Shown in pieces: positions 1-8,558 of a stretch of DNA of 64,000 nucleotides (positions are counted from its first letter, which is position 1; each line of letters begins with the position of its first letter). The DNA is from Bradyrhizobium barranii subsp. apii (lineage in GTDB: Bacteria; Pseudomonadota; Alphaproteobacteria; Rhizobiales; Xanthobacteraceae). The DNA lies in assembly GCF_011516635.5 (NCBI RefSeq), contig NZ_CP096255.1, forward strand, positions 5,826,501-5,890,500. The letters run 5' to 3'. The notes under the pieces are model-generated. The model was not told the DNA's origin. It searched no databases and saw only the letters and a program-made list of their open reading frames with translations. The position numbers were made by a program, and so were the translations under genes.

Positions 1-645
1 CAGGATCGCCTCCTGCATCAGGCGGTCGGAATCGAAACGGTCGGAGGTGTCGAGCAGGGTTGCGATCTGCTCGGCGAGCCTCGCCTTGATCGCCTCGGGC
101 TTGCGGCCAGGCGCAGCTTCCGCCTTCCTCGCCAGCACTTCGACCTCGTCGACCCGCTGGGTCAGGATCTGCCCGAGCGACGTGCCCTCGCGCTTGCGCA
201 TCTCGACGAGATCGGCGAGCGCCTTGTCGAAGGCTTCCGCGGCGGCGGCACGCGCGGCCTTGTCCTCCTCCTCGTCACCCTCGGGCTCGGCGACCTCGAC
301 GACGCCCTTGATGGCGAGCAGGCCGTCGACGCTCGGCGCGACCGCGTCGACCTTGCCGGCGATCATCGCGGCCGCCTTCAGGACGGCATTGAGCACGTCC
401 TCGTTGACGCGGACGGAGGCTGCGGCGTTGGCCCGCTTGACGTTGAGATTGGCATAGACGGTGCCGCGCGACAGAAGCTCGCCGGCGCGCTTCTTGGCGT
501 GGGCCTCGAGCTCGTCGAACCCCTGCGGCAACCGCACCCTGAGGTCAAAGCCCTTGGCGTTGACCGACTTCAATTCCCATTCGAACGTATACGGCCCGCT
601 AGCGCCGTGGCTTCGGGCAAAGCCGGTCATGGACGACAGCGCCAT
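1..645 (-). CDS. yicC: YicC/YloC family endoribonuclease, 3' end cut by the window edge
   Basis: The reading frame starts at ATG 645 (protein begins MALSSMTGFAR) and runs off the left edge, so about 215 residues are visible. The N-terminal SMTGFAR motif and the later stretch with VKRANAA are typical of the YicC N-terminal domain. YicC/YloC proteins are reported to be endoribonucleases acting on RNA; their physiological role is only partly known. The gene is last in the visible minus-strand run, 115 bases after mltG, the usual alphaproteobacterial order (often followed by gmk). The C-terminal DUF1732-type domain should lie outside the window. No disruption is seen in the visible part. Confidence 0.9.
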   Translation of the reverse strand, partial: MALSSMTGFARSHGASGPYTFEWELKSVNAKGFDLRVRLPQGFDELEAHAKKRAGELLSRGTVYANLNVKRANAAASVRVNEDVLNAVLKAAAMIAGKVDAVAPSVDGLLAIKGVVEVAEPEGDEEEDKAARAAAAEAFDKALADLVEMRKREGTSLGQILTQRVDEVEVLARKAEAAPGRKPEAIKARLAEQIATLLDTSDRFDSDRLMQEAIL

Positions 646-760
646 CAGGTCAATTTCTCCGGAAACTCAGGATTCGCGAGGCCCATCAGGCCACGCGAAT
701 CTTAAGACTATTTTGCAGGAAAGTGGAATCCGCAAAGTCCCGCAGGCAGGTCTGCGCGAA

Positions 761-2038
761 CTAGCGCTGGACCACCGGCGGCGACGGCTGCACCGCGCCC
801 TGGCGGGCGGGCGCGGGACCAGCGGGGCGAGCGGCTGGCGGCTTTTTCTGCTGATTGGGCCGCGTCGGCGTGGTCGCGGTCGGCGGATCCGCGGCAGCGC
901 CGGGCGCGGCGGCCGCCGGCGGCTGCGCATCCTCGGCCGGCTCGACCGTGTCGTTCTGGATCTGCTTCTCCATCGCGCGCAGCTTGGCGACGTTCTTCTG
1001 GTGCGCGTCGTAGGTTTCGGTGAAGGCATGCCCGCCGGTGCCGTCGGCGACGAAATAGAGGTCGCGGGTGCGAGCCGGGTTGGCGGTGGCTTCCAGCGAG
1101 GCGCGGCCGGGGTTGGAGATCGGACCGGGCGGCAGTCCCTCGATCACATAGGTGTTGTAGGGCGAAGGCTGCGTGATCTCGCTGCGCTTGATCGGACGGC
1201 CGAGCGTACCCTTGCCGCCGACAAGGCCGTAGATGATGGTCGGATCGGACTGCAGCTTGATTTTCTGCTTGAGCCGGTTGGCGAATACGGCGGCGACACG
1301 GCTGCGCTCGTCCGGCTTGCCGGTTTCCTTCTCGACGATCGAGGCCAGCGTCACCAGTTGCTCCGGCGATTTCACCGGAATGTCCTGGCTGCGGCGCTCC
1401 CAGATCTCGGCCAGCACGCGCTTGTGCGCCTGTTGCATGCGCTGGATCACCTGATCGCGCGGGGTCCCGCGCGGGAACTTGTAGGTCTCTGGCAGCAGCG
1501 TGCCTTCGCGCGGCAATTCGCGGACGCTGCCGGTGAAGATGTCGTTGTCGGACAGCCGCGCCACAATCTGCTCCGAGGTCAGGCCTTCCGGGATCGTGAC
1601 GGAATGCTGCACCACCTTGCCCTCGACGATGGTGGCGATGACGTCGCGCAAGGAGGCGTTCTTCTGGAACGAATACTCACCCGGCTTCAGGTCCGAGCTC
1701 GCCTTCAGCGCGGCGACGCTGGCGATGAACACCCACGGATTGACGTCGGCCACGCCTTCCCGGTTCAGCGTCTCGGCGATGTCGCGCTTGCCGGCCCGCT
1801 GCGGGATGTTGACGATCTTGTCTTCCTTCAGCGGCCCCGGCGCCTCGAGCAATTGCCGGCCGTAATAGTAGACGCCGCCGGCGCCGAGCATGGCGATCAG
1901 CAGAAGGGTGATGATGGCGTTGCCGACGATCACGAAGGGATTGCGCGCCCGGTCCGATCGCCTCGGCGGCGGCGGAACCTGCTCGGGCTCCAGCGCTGCC
2001 CGCGGACTCCGGGGCGAAATGGGCGGCCTTTCACTCAT
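761..2038 (-). CDS. mltG: Endolytic murein transglycosylase MltG
   Basis: A 425-residue inner-membrane lytic transglycosylase that cleaves nascent peptidoglycan strands and is thought to terminate glycan elongation. A short cytoplasmic proline/arginine-rich N-terminus is followed by one membrane segment (about residues 35-58) and a periplasmic YceG-type domain. The catalytic glutamate is E236 in LASIVEKET; the motifs EGLTSEQI, LPETYKF and SDPTIIYGL are conserved in the family. A C-terminal proline/alanine-rich tail of about 55 residues is probably disordered. It follows fabF by 125 bases on the same strand, as in many Rhizobiales, linking envelope lipid and wall synthesis genes in one transcription direction. 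Confidence 0.95.
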   Translation of the reverse strand: MSERPPISPRSPRAALEPEQVPPPPRRSDRARNPFVIVGNAIITLLLIAMLGAGGVYYYGRQLLEAPGPLKEDKIVNIPQRAGKRDIAETLNREGVADVNPWVFIASVAALKASSDLKPGEYSFQKNASLRDVIATIVEGKVVQHSVTIPEGLTSEQIVARLSDNDIFTGSVRELPREGTLLPETYKFPRGTPRDQVIQRMQQAHKRVLAEIWERRSQDIPVKSPEQLVTLASIVEKETGKPDERSRVAAVFANRLKQKIKLQSDPTIIYGLVGGKGTLGRPIKRSEITQPSPYNTYVIEGLPPGPISNPGRASLEATANPARTRDLYFVADGTGGHAFTETYDAHQKNVAKLRAMEKQIQNDTVEPAEDAQPPAAAAPGAAADPPTATTPTRPNQQKKPPAARPAGPAPARQGAVQPSPPVVQR

Positions 2039-2163
2039 CGAAGCAACCTGAATCCTGCCGGTTCAATCGCGGCCAGACAATCGCTTGTCGAGCCAATGCA
2101 CGCGCCCACGGGGTATGACTATCGCCGAATACGGCAAAACGGTGGATTCGTTTCAAACGCAAA

Positions 2164-3429
2164 CTAATGAACCAGGCGGCGGAAGATCACCGACGCGTTG
2201 GTACCGCCAAAACCGAAAGAATTCGACAACGCGACGTTGACCTCGCGCTTCTTCGCAATGTGCGGCACGAGATCGATCGCAGTCTCGACCGACGGATTGT
2301 CCAGGTTGATGGTCGGCGGCACGACATTATCGCGAATCGCGAGAATGGCGAAGATTGCCTCGATCGCGCCGGCGGCACCGAGGAGATGGCCGGTCGAGGA
2401 TTTGGTCGAGGACATCGCGACCTTGGAAGCGGTGTTGCCGAGCAGCCGCTCGACCGCACCGAGCTCGATCTCGTCGCCGAGCGGTGTCGAGGTGCCGTGG
2501 GCGTTGATGTAGTCGAGATCGGATGCCGTGAGGCCGGCGCGCTTGAGCGCTGCCGCCATGCTGCGGAAGCCGCCATCGCCATCGGGCGACGGCGAGGTGA
2601 TGTGATAGGCATCGCCCGAAAGGCCGTAGCCGATCACCTCGGCGTAGATCTTGGCGCCGCGGCGCTGAGCGTGCTCGAGTTCTTCCAGGACGAGGACACC
2701 GGCGCCCTCGCCCATCACGAAGCCGTCGCGGTCCTTGTCGTAGGGACGCGATGCCTTCTCGGGCGTTTCGTTGAAGCCGGTCGAGAGCGCGCGCGCGGCG
2801 TTGAAGCCGGCAATGCCGATACGGCTGATCGGCGACTCGGCGCCACCGGCAACCATGACGTCGGCATCGGCCAGCGCAATCAGACGGGCGGCGTCGCCCA
2901 CCGCATGTGCACCGGTCGAGCAGGCCGTGACCACCGAATGGTTCGGCCCCTTCAGGCCGTGCGCGATCGAGACGTAGCCGGAGGCAAGATTGATGAGGCG
3001 GCCCGGAATGAAGAACGGCGACACCCGGCGCGGTCCGCGCTCCTTCAGGAGGATCGCGGTTTCGGCAATGCCGGTGAGGCCGCCGATGCCGGAACCGATC
3101 ATGGTGCCGGTCGCACACTTGTCCTCTTCGGTCTCGGGATGCCAGTTGGCATCATCGAGCGCCTGGCCGGCTGCGGCCATGCCGAAGATGATGAAGTCGT
3201 CGACCTTGCGCTGGTCCTTCGGCTCCATCCAGGTATCGGGATTGAAAGTATCGTTCGTGCCGTCGCCGCGCACGACGGTGCAGGCGTATTTGGTCTGAAG
3301 ATCGGAGACATCGAAGCTCTCGATCCTGCGTGCGCCGCTTTCGCCGTTGAGGATGCGTTTCCAGGTCGGTTCGACGCCGCAGCCGAGCGGCGACACCATG
3401 CCGAGACCAGTGACGACAACCCGCCTCAT
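2164..3429 (-). CDS. fabF: Beta-ketoacyl-ACP synthase II
   Basis: A 421-residue cytosolic condensing enzyme that elongates acyl-ACP with malonyl-ACP in type II fatty-acid synthesis. The thiolase-fold catalytic triad is visible: C170 in VTACSTGA, H311 in INAHGTST and H347 in SSTGHLLGA. The C-terminal SNSFGFGGTNAS motif is intact. Length matches FabF (about 410-420). It lies 108 bases downstream of acpP, so enzyme and carrier protein are probably co-transcribed with fabD and fabG. The conserved catalytic residues and acpP linkage favour FabF over a polyketide synthase subunit. Confidence 0.97.
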   Translation of the reverse strand: MRRVVVTGLGMVSPLGCGVEPTWKRILNGESGARRIESFDVSDLQTKYACTVVRGDGTNDTFNPDTWMEPKDQRKVDDFIIFGMAAAGQALDDANWHPETEEDKCATGTMIGSGIGGLTGIAETAILLKERGPRRVSPFFIPGRLINLASGYVSIAHGLKGPNHSVVTACSTGAHAVGDAARLIALADADVMVAGGAESPISRIGIAGFNAARALSTGFNETPEKASRPYDKDRDGFVMGEGAGVLVLEELEHAQRRGAKIYAEVIGYGLSGDAYHITSPSPDGDGGFRSMAAALKRAGLTASDLDYINAHGTSTPLGDEIELGAVERLLGNTASKVAMSSTKSSTGHLLGAAGAIEAIFAILAIRDNVVPPTINLDNPSVETAIDLVPHIAKKREVNVALSNSFGFGGTNASVIFRRLVH

Positions 3430-3537
3430 GTTCGAAAACTCCGCATCGAAAGATTCACGGCCAATAACAAGAAACCGGCTGACCGCTGGTCAGCGGCCCG
3501 TCCGGTTTCAATGTTGTCCCCGCGAAAATGAAGAGCC

Positions 3538-3777
3538 TTAGCTCTTCGCGTTCTTCTCGAGAAACTTCGTGGCGTCGCCGACGGTGAGAATCGTCTCCGC
3601 GGCGTCGTCCGGAATCTCGCAACCGAATTCTTCTTCGAACGCCATCACCAGCTCGACGGTGTCCAGACTGTCGGCGCCGAGGTCGTCGATGAAGCTCGCA
3701 GCGTCGACAACCTTCTCGGGTTCAACACCAAGGTGTTCGACCACGATCTTCTTAACCCGCTCGCCAATGTCACTCAT
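3538..3777 (-). CDS. acpP: Acyl carrier protein
   Basis: A 79-residue acidic carrier protein of type II fatty-acid synthesis. The 4'-phosphopantetheine attachment site is S37 in the canonical GADSLDTVEL motif. Size, acidity and helical pattern match housekeeping AcpP. It sits between fabG and fabF. The 307-base upstream gap is larger than the other spacings in this cluster, which suggests it also has its own promoter for the high expression ACP needs. Confidence 0.98.
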   Translation of the reverse strand: MSDIGERVKKIVVEHLGVEPEKVVDAASFIDDLGADSLDTVELVMAFEEEFGCEIPDDAAETILTVGDATKFLEKNAKS

Positions 3778-4084
3778 TGCATAACCTCGTGTTGTTCCCT
3801 GTAGACCCGACCCCCCGGGACGATACGAGCCGTCGTGGTCGTTGACTGCCTTCGCTTACGAACTTTGATTGGCCCCATCTTAACCGATGCAGGCCCGGCG
3901 AGACGGCCAAGGCTCCGCATCGCCAATATACAGGGTTTCAAAAACCTGCAATGGCGTTCTTTGCCCATCCGTTGAGCGTCCGGTTATCATACTTCAACTG
4001 CCTTGACTACAAGCCTCATTTCGCACCGGAAACGGCCGTTTGCCGCATCCCGCACCGCCCTTGTGGGCAGTGCGGAAGGAGACG
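3778..4084. other. Intergenic region between fabG and acpP with a possible acpP promoter
   Basis: No credible gene is seen in these 307 bases. On the minus strand a weak promoter-like pair is visible: TTGCAG (3951-3946) and TATATT (3930-3925), separated by 15 bases, which is short for sigma-70. Transcription from it would run into acpP with a leader of about 140 nucleotides. A hairpin lies just after the fabG stop (separate entry). The assignment as acpP promoter is inference. Confidence 0.35.
4050..4075 (-). terminator. Hairpin downstream of fabG, possible attenuator
   Basis: An inverted repeat (CCGCAC-C-GCCC, loop TTGT, GGGC-A-GTGCGG) lies 9 bases past the fabG stop codon. The stem is strong but no T-run follows on the minus strand, so it is more likely a partial terminator or an mRNA 3'-end stabiliser before acpP than a full intrinsic terminator. 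Confidence 0.4.
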
Positions 4085-4822
4085 TCAGATCATGGCCATG
4101 CCGCCGTTGACGTGGATGGTTTGTCCCGTGACGTAGGCCGCTTCGTTCGAACTCAGGTAGACGGCGGCGGCTGCGATGTCCTCCGGCGTCCCCAGGCGGG
4201 CAGCCGGAACCTTGGCCAGAATCGTCTCGCGCTGCTTGTCGTTGAGCGCATCGGTCATCGGCGTCTTGATGAAGCCCGGCGCGATGCAGTTCGCGGTCAC
4301 GCCGCGCTTGGCGTATTCGGCACCGAGCGTCTTGATCATGCCGATCAGGCCGGCCTTCGATGCCGTGTAGTTGCCCTGCCCGGGATTGCCGGTGACGCCG
4401 ACGATCGACGTGATGGCAATGATACGGCCGAAGCGCTTGCGCATCATCAGCTTGGTCGCGGCGCGCGCCAGGCGGAAGGTCGAGGTCAGATTGATGTTGA
4501 TGACCTCCTCCCAGTCCTCGTCACGGAGCTGGACGAAGAGATTGTCGCGGGTGATGCCGGCATTGGCGACGAGAATGTCGACCTGCCCCATCGCGGCTTC
4601 CGCGGCGGGCACCAGCGCCTCGACCTCGTCGGCCTTGGAGAGATTGCAGGGCAGCACGTGGGTACGCTCGCCGAGCTTGCCGGCGAGCTCATCCAGCACT
4701 TCCTTGCGCGTTCCGGAGATCGCAACGGTAGCACCCTGCGCGTGCAGCGCCTGCGCGATCGCGCCGCCGATGCCGCCGGTCGCGCCGGTGACGAGCGCCT
4801 TTTTGCCAGTCAGATCGAACAT
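4085..4822 (-). CDS. fabG: 3-oxoacyl-ACP reductase
   Basis: A 245-residue short-chain dehydrogenase that reduces 3-oxoacyl-ACP with NADPH. The Rossmann motif GATGGIGGA is at residues 13-21, NAG at 87-89, and the catalytic Ser-Tyr-Lys at S139, Y152 and K156 (NYTASKAG). The C-terminal TGQTIHVNGGMAMI is typical of FabG. A GGAG ribosome-binding site lies just upstream of ATG 4822. The 12-base gap to fabD indicates co-transcription. Being flanked by fabD and acpP makes the housekeeping role clear. Confidence 0.97.
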   Translation of the reverse strand: MFDLTGKKALVTGATGGIGGAIAQALHAQGATVAISGTRKEVLDELAGKLGERTHVLPCNLSKADEVEALVPAAEAAMGQVDILVANAGITRDNLFVQLRDEDWEEVININLTSTFRLARAATKLMMRKRFGRIIAITSIVGVTGNPGQGNYTASKAGLIGMIKTLGAEYAKRGVTANCIAPGFIKTPMTDALNDKQRETILAKVPAARLGTPEDIAAAAVYLSSNEAAYVTGQTIHVNGGMAMI

Positions 4823-4834
4823 TGAAAAACTCCT

Positions 4835-5794
4835 TCAGGCCTGCTTCGCAGCGGCCAATGCATCCTTGGCGGCGGCAATGTCGTTGGGACCACCGACCGA
4901 CACGCCGACGGCGCCATCCGCAATGCGCTTGACGAGACCAGACAGCACCTTGCCAGCGCCGATCTCGAAGAAGCGGTTGACGCCCTGCCCTGCCATATAG
5001 GCAACCGACTCGCGCCAGCGCACCGTGCCGGTGACCTGCTCGACCAGGCGGCGACGGATCTCGTCGGGATCGCTGATGGCGCTCGCCAGCACGTTCGACA
5101 CCAGCGGCGCCGCCGGCGCCCTGATCGTGACCTTCGCCAGCGCCTCCGCCATGGCGTCGGCGGCGGGCTGCATCAACTTGCAATGGAACGGTGCGGACAC
5201 CGGCAGCAGCATTGCGCGCTTAGCGCCCTTGGTCTTGGCAATCTCGACGGCGCGATCGACCGCAGCCTTGTCGCCGGAGACGACCACCTGCCCGCCGCCA
5301 TTGTCGTTGGCGGCCTGGCAGACCTGGCCCTGTGCCGCCTCGCCTGCGACCTCCATGGCGGCCTCGTAGTCGAGACCAAGGAGAGCGGCCATCGCGCCGG
5401 CGCCGACCGGCACGGCTTTTTGCATTGCGAGACCGCGGGTGCGAAGCAACCGCGCGGTATCCGAGATCGTCAGGCTGCCGGCCGCAGCCAGCGCCGAATA
5501 TTCACCGAGCGAGTGGCCGGCGACGAAGGCCGCATCCCGTCCCACGGAAAACCCGGCTTCGGCCTCCAGCACGCGCAGGGTGGCGACAGAGACCGCCATC
5601 AGCGCCGGCTGGGCGTTTTGGGTGAGCTGGAGAGTTTCTGCCGGACCATCCCAGATGATCGCCGTCAGCTTCTCCCCAAGCGCGGCATCGACCTCGTCGA
5701 ACACGGCGCGCGCCACCGGAAAGGCGTCGGCCAGGGCCTTGCCCATGCCAACCGCCTGGGACCCCTGCCCTGGAAATGTGAATGCTGCCGTCAT
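4835..5794 (-). CDS. fabD: Malonyl-CoA:ACP transacylase
   Basis: The start is placed at ATG 5794 (MTAAFTFPGQGSQ) because the FPGQGSQ motif sits near the N-terminus in the whole family and AGGGAG lies just upstream; a start 90 bases earlier would add an unrelated leader. The 319-residue protein transfers malonyl from CoA to ACP. The nucleophile is S95 in GHSLGEYS and the catalytic histidine is H204 in APFHCKLM. It is the first gene of the fab operon, so the operon promoter probably lies in the 172 bases before the desaturase gene. Confidence 0.96.
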   Translation of the reverse strand: MTAAFTFPGQGSQAVGMGKALADAFPVARAVFDEVDAALGEKLTAIIWDGPAETLQLTQNAQPALMAVSVATLRVLEAEAGFSVGRDAAFVAGHSLGEYSALAAAGSLTISDTARLLRTRGLAMQKAVPVGAGAMAALLGLDYEAAMEVAGEAAQGQVCQAANDNGGGQVVVSGDKAAVDRAVEIAKTKGAKRAMLLPVSAPFHCKLMQPAADAMAEALAKVTIRAPAAPLVSNVLASAISDPDEIRRRLVEQVTGTVRWRESVAYMAGQGVNRFFEIGAGKVLSGLVKRIADGAVGVSVGGPNDIAAAKDALAAAKQA

Positions 5795-5966
5795 CGGCGC
5801 TCCCTGCTTGTCGGGCGTGATCCCTGCGAGAACCGGCAGCCGATGACGCACGGCCTTAGGCCATGGTTCCGGATCATGCTCCAAAGGGGGCCGTAGACAC
5901 TGTCCGGGGCCGGAATGTCAAGCCAAGATAGGAACTTCGCCCGGGATTCAACGGGGAATGCTGGCC

Positions 5967-6992
5967 CTAGAATCCACCATTGGTCTGATTGGCGTCGACC
6001 GCCGCCCCTGCCTGCGCGCGGCGCGCGCTGTTCACGAGTTGCCCCGGCCGGTCATCCCGGTCCGGTTTCGCGGTCGCCAACCGCAGCACCGCGGCGTAGC
6101 CCGGCTGCACCTCCATGCGATCTGCGTGCCGGCTCGCACTCAGCAGCCGATGCACCTTCGGCAGATTGTAGCAGGGCACGTAGAACAAGAGATGATGCTC
6201 GAGGTGATAGTTCACGTAGTACGGCGCGATGAACAGCCGCTCGAGGAAATTCGCATGCGTGGTGCGGGTGTTGCGCAAGGGATCGCTGCTGTCGGGCACG
6301 ACAGCGTGCTCGGCGATGTTGCGGATGCGGGTGATGACCATCATCCAGGTCAACAGCGGCACCAGCCATAGCAGCGGATAGGCCCACCACACGCCGGCTG
6401 CCGCGAGCGCTGCGAACATCGCGGCATTGGCGAGGCATTGCGGGCCGAGTTTCTCCCAGAAATGCGCCGCGCGCTGCCGCAACGTCCAGTCCTTCGGCCC
6501 GAGCGCATTGAGCAGTTGCGCCTTGCGCTGCTGGTAGCCGGTCTGCCCGGTGATGTCGCGAATGAACTTGCGGCGATAGCTCAGCCTGGTGATCGGAAAC
6601 GGCGCCGACAGTACGAGATCGGGGTCGTCCTCCTGCTGGGTGCGCGCGTGATGCTGAAGGTGATAGCGCCGATAGCTGCGCGTCTCCGCGAAGAGAGGAT
6701 AGGCGCAGAACCATTGGCTCAGGGTCAGATTGGTCTTCTCGTCAGCGGACAGGCAGCCATGCGCGCCGTCATGCATCAGGATCGCGAGCCCGAGCTGGCG
6801 CGAACCGATGATGGCAACGGCGAGAATGTAGGTGATCGGGTTGGGCCACCACGCCACCAAAGCGATCGCTGCGACAATGAGTGCCCAGGCGTGGGCGATC
6901 AGCGCGACGCCTTTCCAGGTCACGCGCTGGCGCACGTCGGCGAGCTGGTCGTCGGTCAGGAAATCGCGGGCACGCATGCGAAGTGCGGTCAT
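5967..6992 (-). CDS. Membrane fatty-acid desaturase family protein
   Basis: A 341-residue integral membrane di-iron enzyme of the fatty-acid desaturase family. Three histidine boxes are visible: HDGAH (74-78), HLQHH (111-115) and HLEHH (263-267), with hydrophobic segments between boxes one and two and around residues 190-220. These ligate the di-iron centre in acyl-lipid desaturases and related hydroxylases. Regiospecificity and substrate (phospholipid acyl chain, carotenoid or other) cannot be read from sequence. The ATG lies 3 bases after the stop of the upstream TetR gene, so the two form an operon, suggesting control of membrane unsaturation by that repressor. The C-terminal 40 residues look disordered. 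Confidence 0.88.
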   Translation of the reverse strand: MTALRMRARDFLTDDQLADVRQRVTWKGVALIAHAWALIVAAIALVAWWPNPITYILAVAIIGSRQLGLAILMHDGAHGCLSADEKTNLTLSQWFCAYPLFAETRSYRRYHLQHHARTQQEDDPDLVLSAPFPITRLSYRRKFIRDITGQTGYQQRKAQLLNALGPKDWTLRQRAAHFWEKLGPQCLANAAMFAALAAAGVWWAYPLLWLVPLLTWMMVITRIRNIAEHAVVPDSSDPLRNTRTTHANFLERLFIAPYYVNYHLEHHLLFYVPCYNLPKVHRLLSASRHADRMEVQPGYAAVLRLATAKPDRDDRPGQLVNSARRAQAGAAVDANQTNGGF

Positions 6993-6995
6993 GGC

Positions 6996-7700
6996 CTAAC
7001 CCTCCTCATTCGAACTGCCAGATGCGTCGCGCTCGTCGACCAGACGGAGCCGCGCCGTGTCGCTGGTTGATTTCGCCTGCTCGCCGAGCACACGCAGCAT
7101 CTCGGCGCACAATTCATCCGGCGACCGGCCCATCGCGTACCCCTCGAGAATGACGCCGATGGCGACGGCCCAAAACCGCCGCGAGCTTTCGTCGGGCGCA
7201 CGCAGGGAGCGCCAGCCGTGCCGCGCGACCTGGCTCGCATAGGCGCGCGCGCCTTCACCGTGCAGGCGCTCGATGGTGCGCTCGACCAGCGGCGCAAGAT
7301 CCTGGCGCCGCCGGGTCAGCGTCAGCGCCTCTGCGAAGAACGCGACCGAATCGCTCGCCGTCACGGTCTCGGCCAGCGCGCGGGTATAGTCCCGCGGCGT
7401 GCGCGCTTTGAGCGCTGCCTGCTCCGTCGCCCGCGCCAGATACAGCAGCTCGCGGCAGGCGCATTCGACGAACAGCGCCTCCTTGGTGCGGAAGTAATAG
7501 GTGATCTGGCTCGGGAACGCGTCCGCGGCGGCGGCGATGTCGGTGATGGCCGTGCCGGACAGCCCCCGCTCCCTGAACAGCGGGCTCGCCGCATCCAGCA
7601 GCAGCGAACGCATCTTGCGGCCGGCCGAACGTGTAGCCCGGGCAGCATGCTTGGGGTCGCCAGCCGCCTCTAACGGCTCATGGACCGACTTTTCCGCCAT
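6996..7700 (-). CDS. TetR/AcrR family transcriptional regulator of the desaturase operon
   Basis: A 234-residue TetR-type repressor. A basic leader of about 28 residues precedes the helix-turn-helix (residues 51-70, TAITDIAAAAD...QITYYFRTKE); the rest is the helical ligand domain. It is the first gene of a two-gene operon with the desaturase. A perfect inverted repeat 23 bases upstream of its start (separate entry) is the obvious operator, so autoregulation is expected. The ligand could be a fatty acid or acyl-CoA, as with the unrelated-in-detail FabR/DesT logic, but that is inference from the neighbour only. Confidence 0.87.
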   Translation of the reverse strand: MAEKSVHEPLEAAGDPKHAARATRSAGRKMRSLLLDAASPLFRERGLSGTAITDIAAAADAFPSQITYYFRTKEALFVECACRELLYLARATEQAALKARTPRDYTRALAETVTASDSVAFFAEALTLTRRRQDLAPLVERTIERLHGEGARAYASQVARHGWRSLRAPDESSRRFWAVAIGVILEGYAMGRSPDELCAEMLRVLGEQAKSTSDTARLRLVDERDASGSSNEEG

Positions 7701-7714
7701 TGGGGTCCTCTGCG

Positions 7715-7751
7715 TTGATTTATTTGTATGCTATACAAACAAATAAATCAA
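7715..7751. promoter_or_regulatory. Nested palindromic operator upstream of the TetR-desaturase operon
   Basis: Two overlapping inverted repeats are visible. The inner one is TTTGTAT-GCT-ATACAAA (7723-7739), 7-base arms with a 3-base spacer, a size typical of TetR operators. The outer one has arms TTGATTTATTTGT (7715-7727) and ACAAATAAATCAA (7739-7751). The site is AT-rich in GC-rich surroundings and begins 15 bases upstream of the tetR ATG, so bound repressor would block its promoter or 5' end. Confidence 0.75.
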
Positions 7752-7827
7752 GCTGGTATGGTCCGTAAGGACCGGTCCGGCTGCCCCCACCGGAACCATC
7801 CGGGGCCGAAAACACGGCCCTCCAACC

Positions 7828-7855
7828 TTGCAAAGCCGGCCAAAATCCGTATAAG
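7828..7855 (+). promoter_or_regulatory. Sigma-70-type promoter for rpsF-rpsR
   Basis: TTGCAA (7828-7833) and TATAAG (7850-7855) with 16-base spacing precede rpsF by about 190 bases. This would give a long 5' leader, usual for ribosomal protein operons. The leader carries one clear small hairpin (7978-7999: AGAG-T-CCTT, loop TCCG, AAGG-C-CTCT) shortly before the ribosome-binding site GGAAAGGA. I cannot show that it binds S6:S18. Nothing else coding is seen in 7752-8046. Confidence 0.55.
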
Positions 7856-8046
7856 CGCGCCATCCGCAGACCCCGGCCGGGAGCTGAACGGACGGTCTCA
7901 GCAAATCATTCGTGATTTTGGTGTGGCAGGGCCAGTCGGCCCGTCGTCCCGTGTTTCCGCCTTCTGAGCTTAATCCCAGAGTCCTTTCCGAAGGCCTCTT
8001 AAGGGCTTGACGCCGGGCGATGCGCCAACATGAGGAAAGGACGATT

Positions 8047-8553
8047 ATGGCTCTCTATGAGCATGTTTTTCTCGCGCGCCAAGACGCGAGCACGCAGCAG
8101 GTCGAAGAGCTGACTGCGCAGATGACCGGCATCGTCGAGGGTCTCGGCGGCAAGGTCACCAAGACCGAGAATTGGGGCGTTCGCTCCCTCACCTACCGCA
8201 TGAACAAGAACCGCAAGGCGCACTTCGTGCTGCTCAACATCGACGCGCCGTCCGCGGCGATCGCCGAGATCGAGCGCCAGGAGCGCATCAGCGAAGACGT
8301 GATCCGCTATCTCAGCGTCCGCGTCGAGGAGCTCGAGGAAGGCCCGTCGGCGATGATGCGCAAGGCCGACCGCGACCGCGAGCGTGACGACCGTGGCGGC
8401 GGCTTCCGCGGCGATCGCGAAGGCGGTGGCTTCCGTGGCGACCGCGAGGGTGGTTTCCGTGGCGGCGATCGCGACGGTGGTGGCTTCCGCGGTGACCGCG
8501 GTCCGCGCCGTCCGCGCGACGAAGCTGAAACGACAACGCCGGATGCGGAGTAA
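8047..8553 (+). CDS. rpsF: 30S ribosomal protein S6 with a Gly/Arg/Phe-rich repeat tail
   Basis: The start is ATG 8047 (MALYEHVFLARQD), preceded by GGAAAGGA; an upstream in-frame ATG at 8020 has no such site. S6 binds 16S rRNA together with S18 in the platform of the small subunit. The globular S6 fold fills residues 1 to about 110. A tail with repeated GGFRGD-type units (about 117-153) and an acidic end follow, giving 168 residues against about 95-135 in many bacteria. Long charged S6 tails are known in alphaproteobacteria; the function of this repeat is not known to me. rpsR follows after 5 bases. Confidence 0.96.
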   Translation: MALYEHVFLARQDASTQQVEELTAQMTGIVEGLGGKVTKTENWGVRSLTYRMNKNRKAHFVLLNIDAPSAAIAEIERQERISEDVIRYLSVRVEELEEGPSAMMRKADRDRERDDRGGGFRGDREGGGFRGDREGGFRGGDRDGGGFRGDRGPRRPRDEAETTTPDAE

Positions 8554-8558
8554 GATCA

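Noticed and set aside
7862..8046. An S6:S18-binding leader element before rpsF
   Set aside because: Only one small hairpin is visible and I cannot match it to the known motif with its conserved CCG bulge; a covariance-model search would decide.
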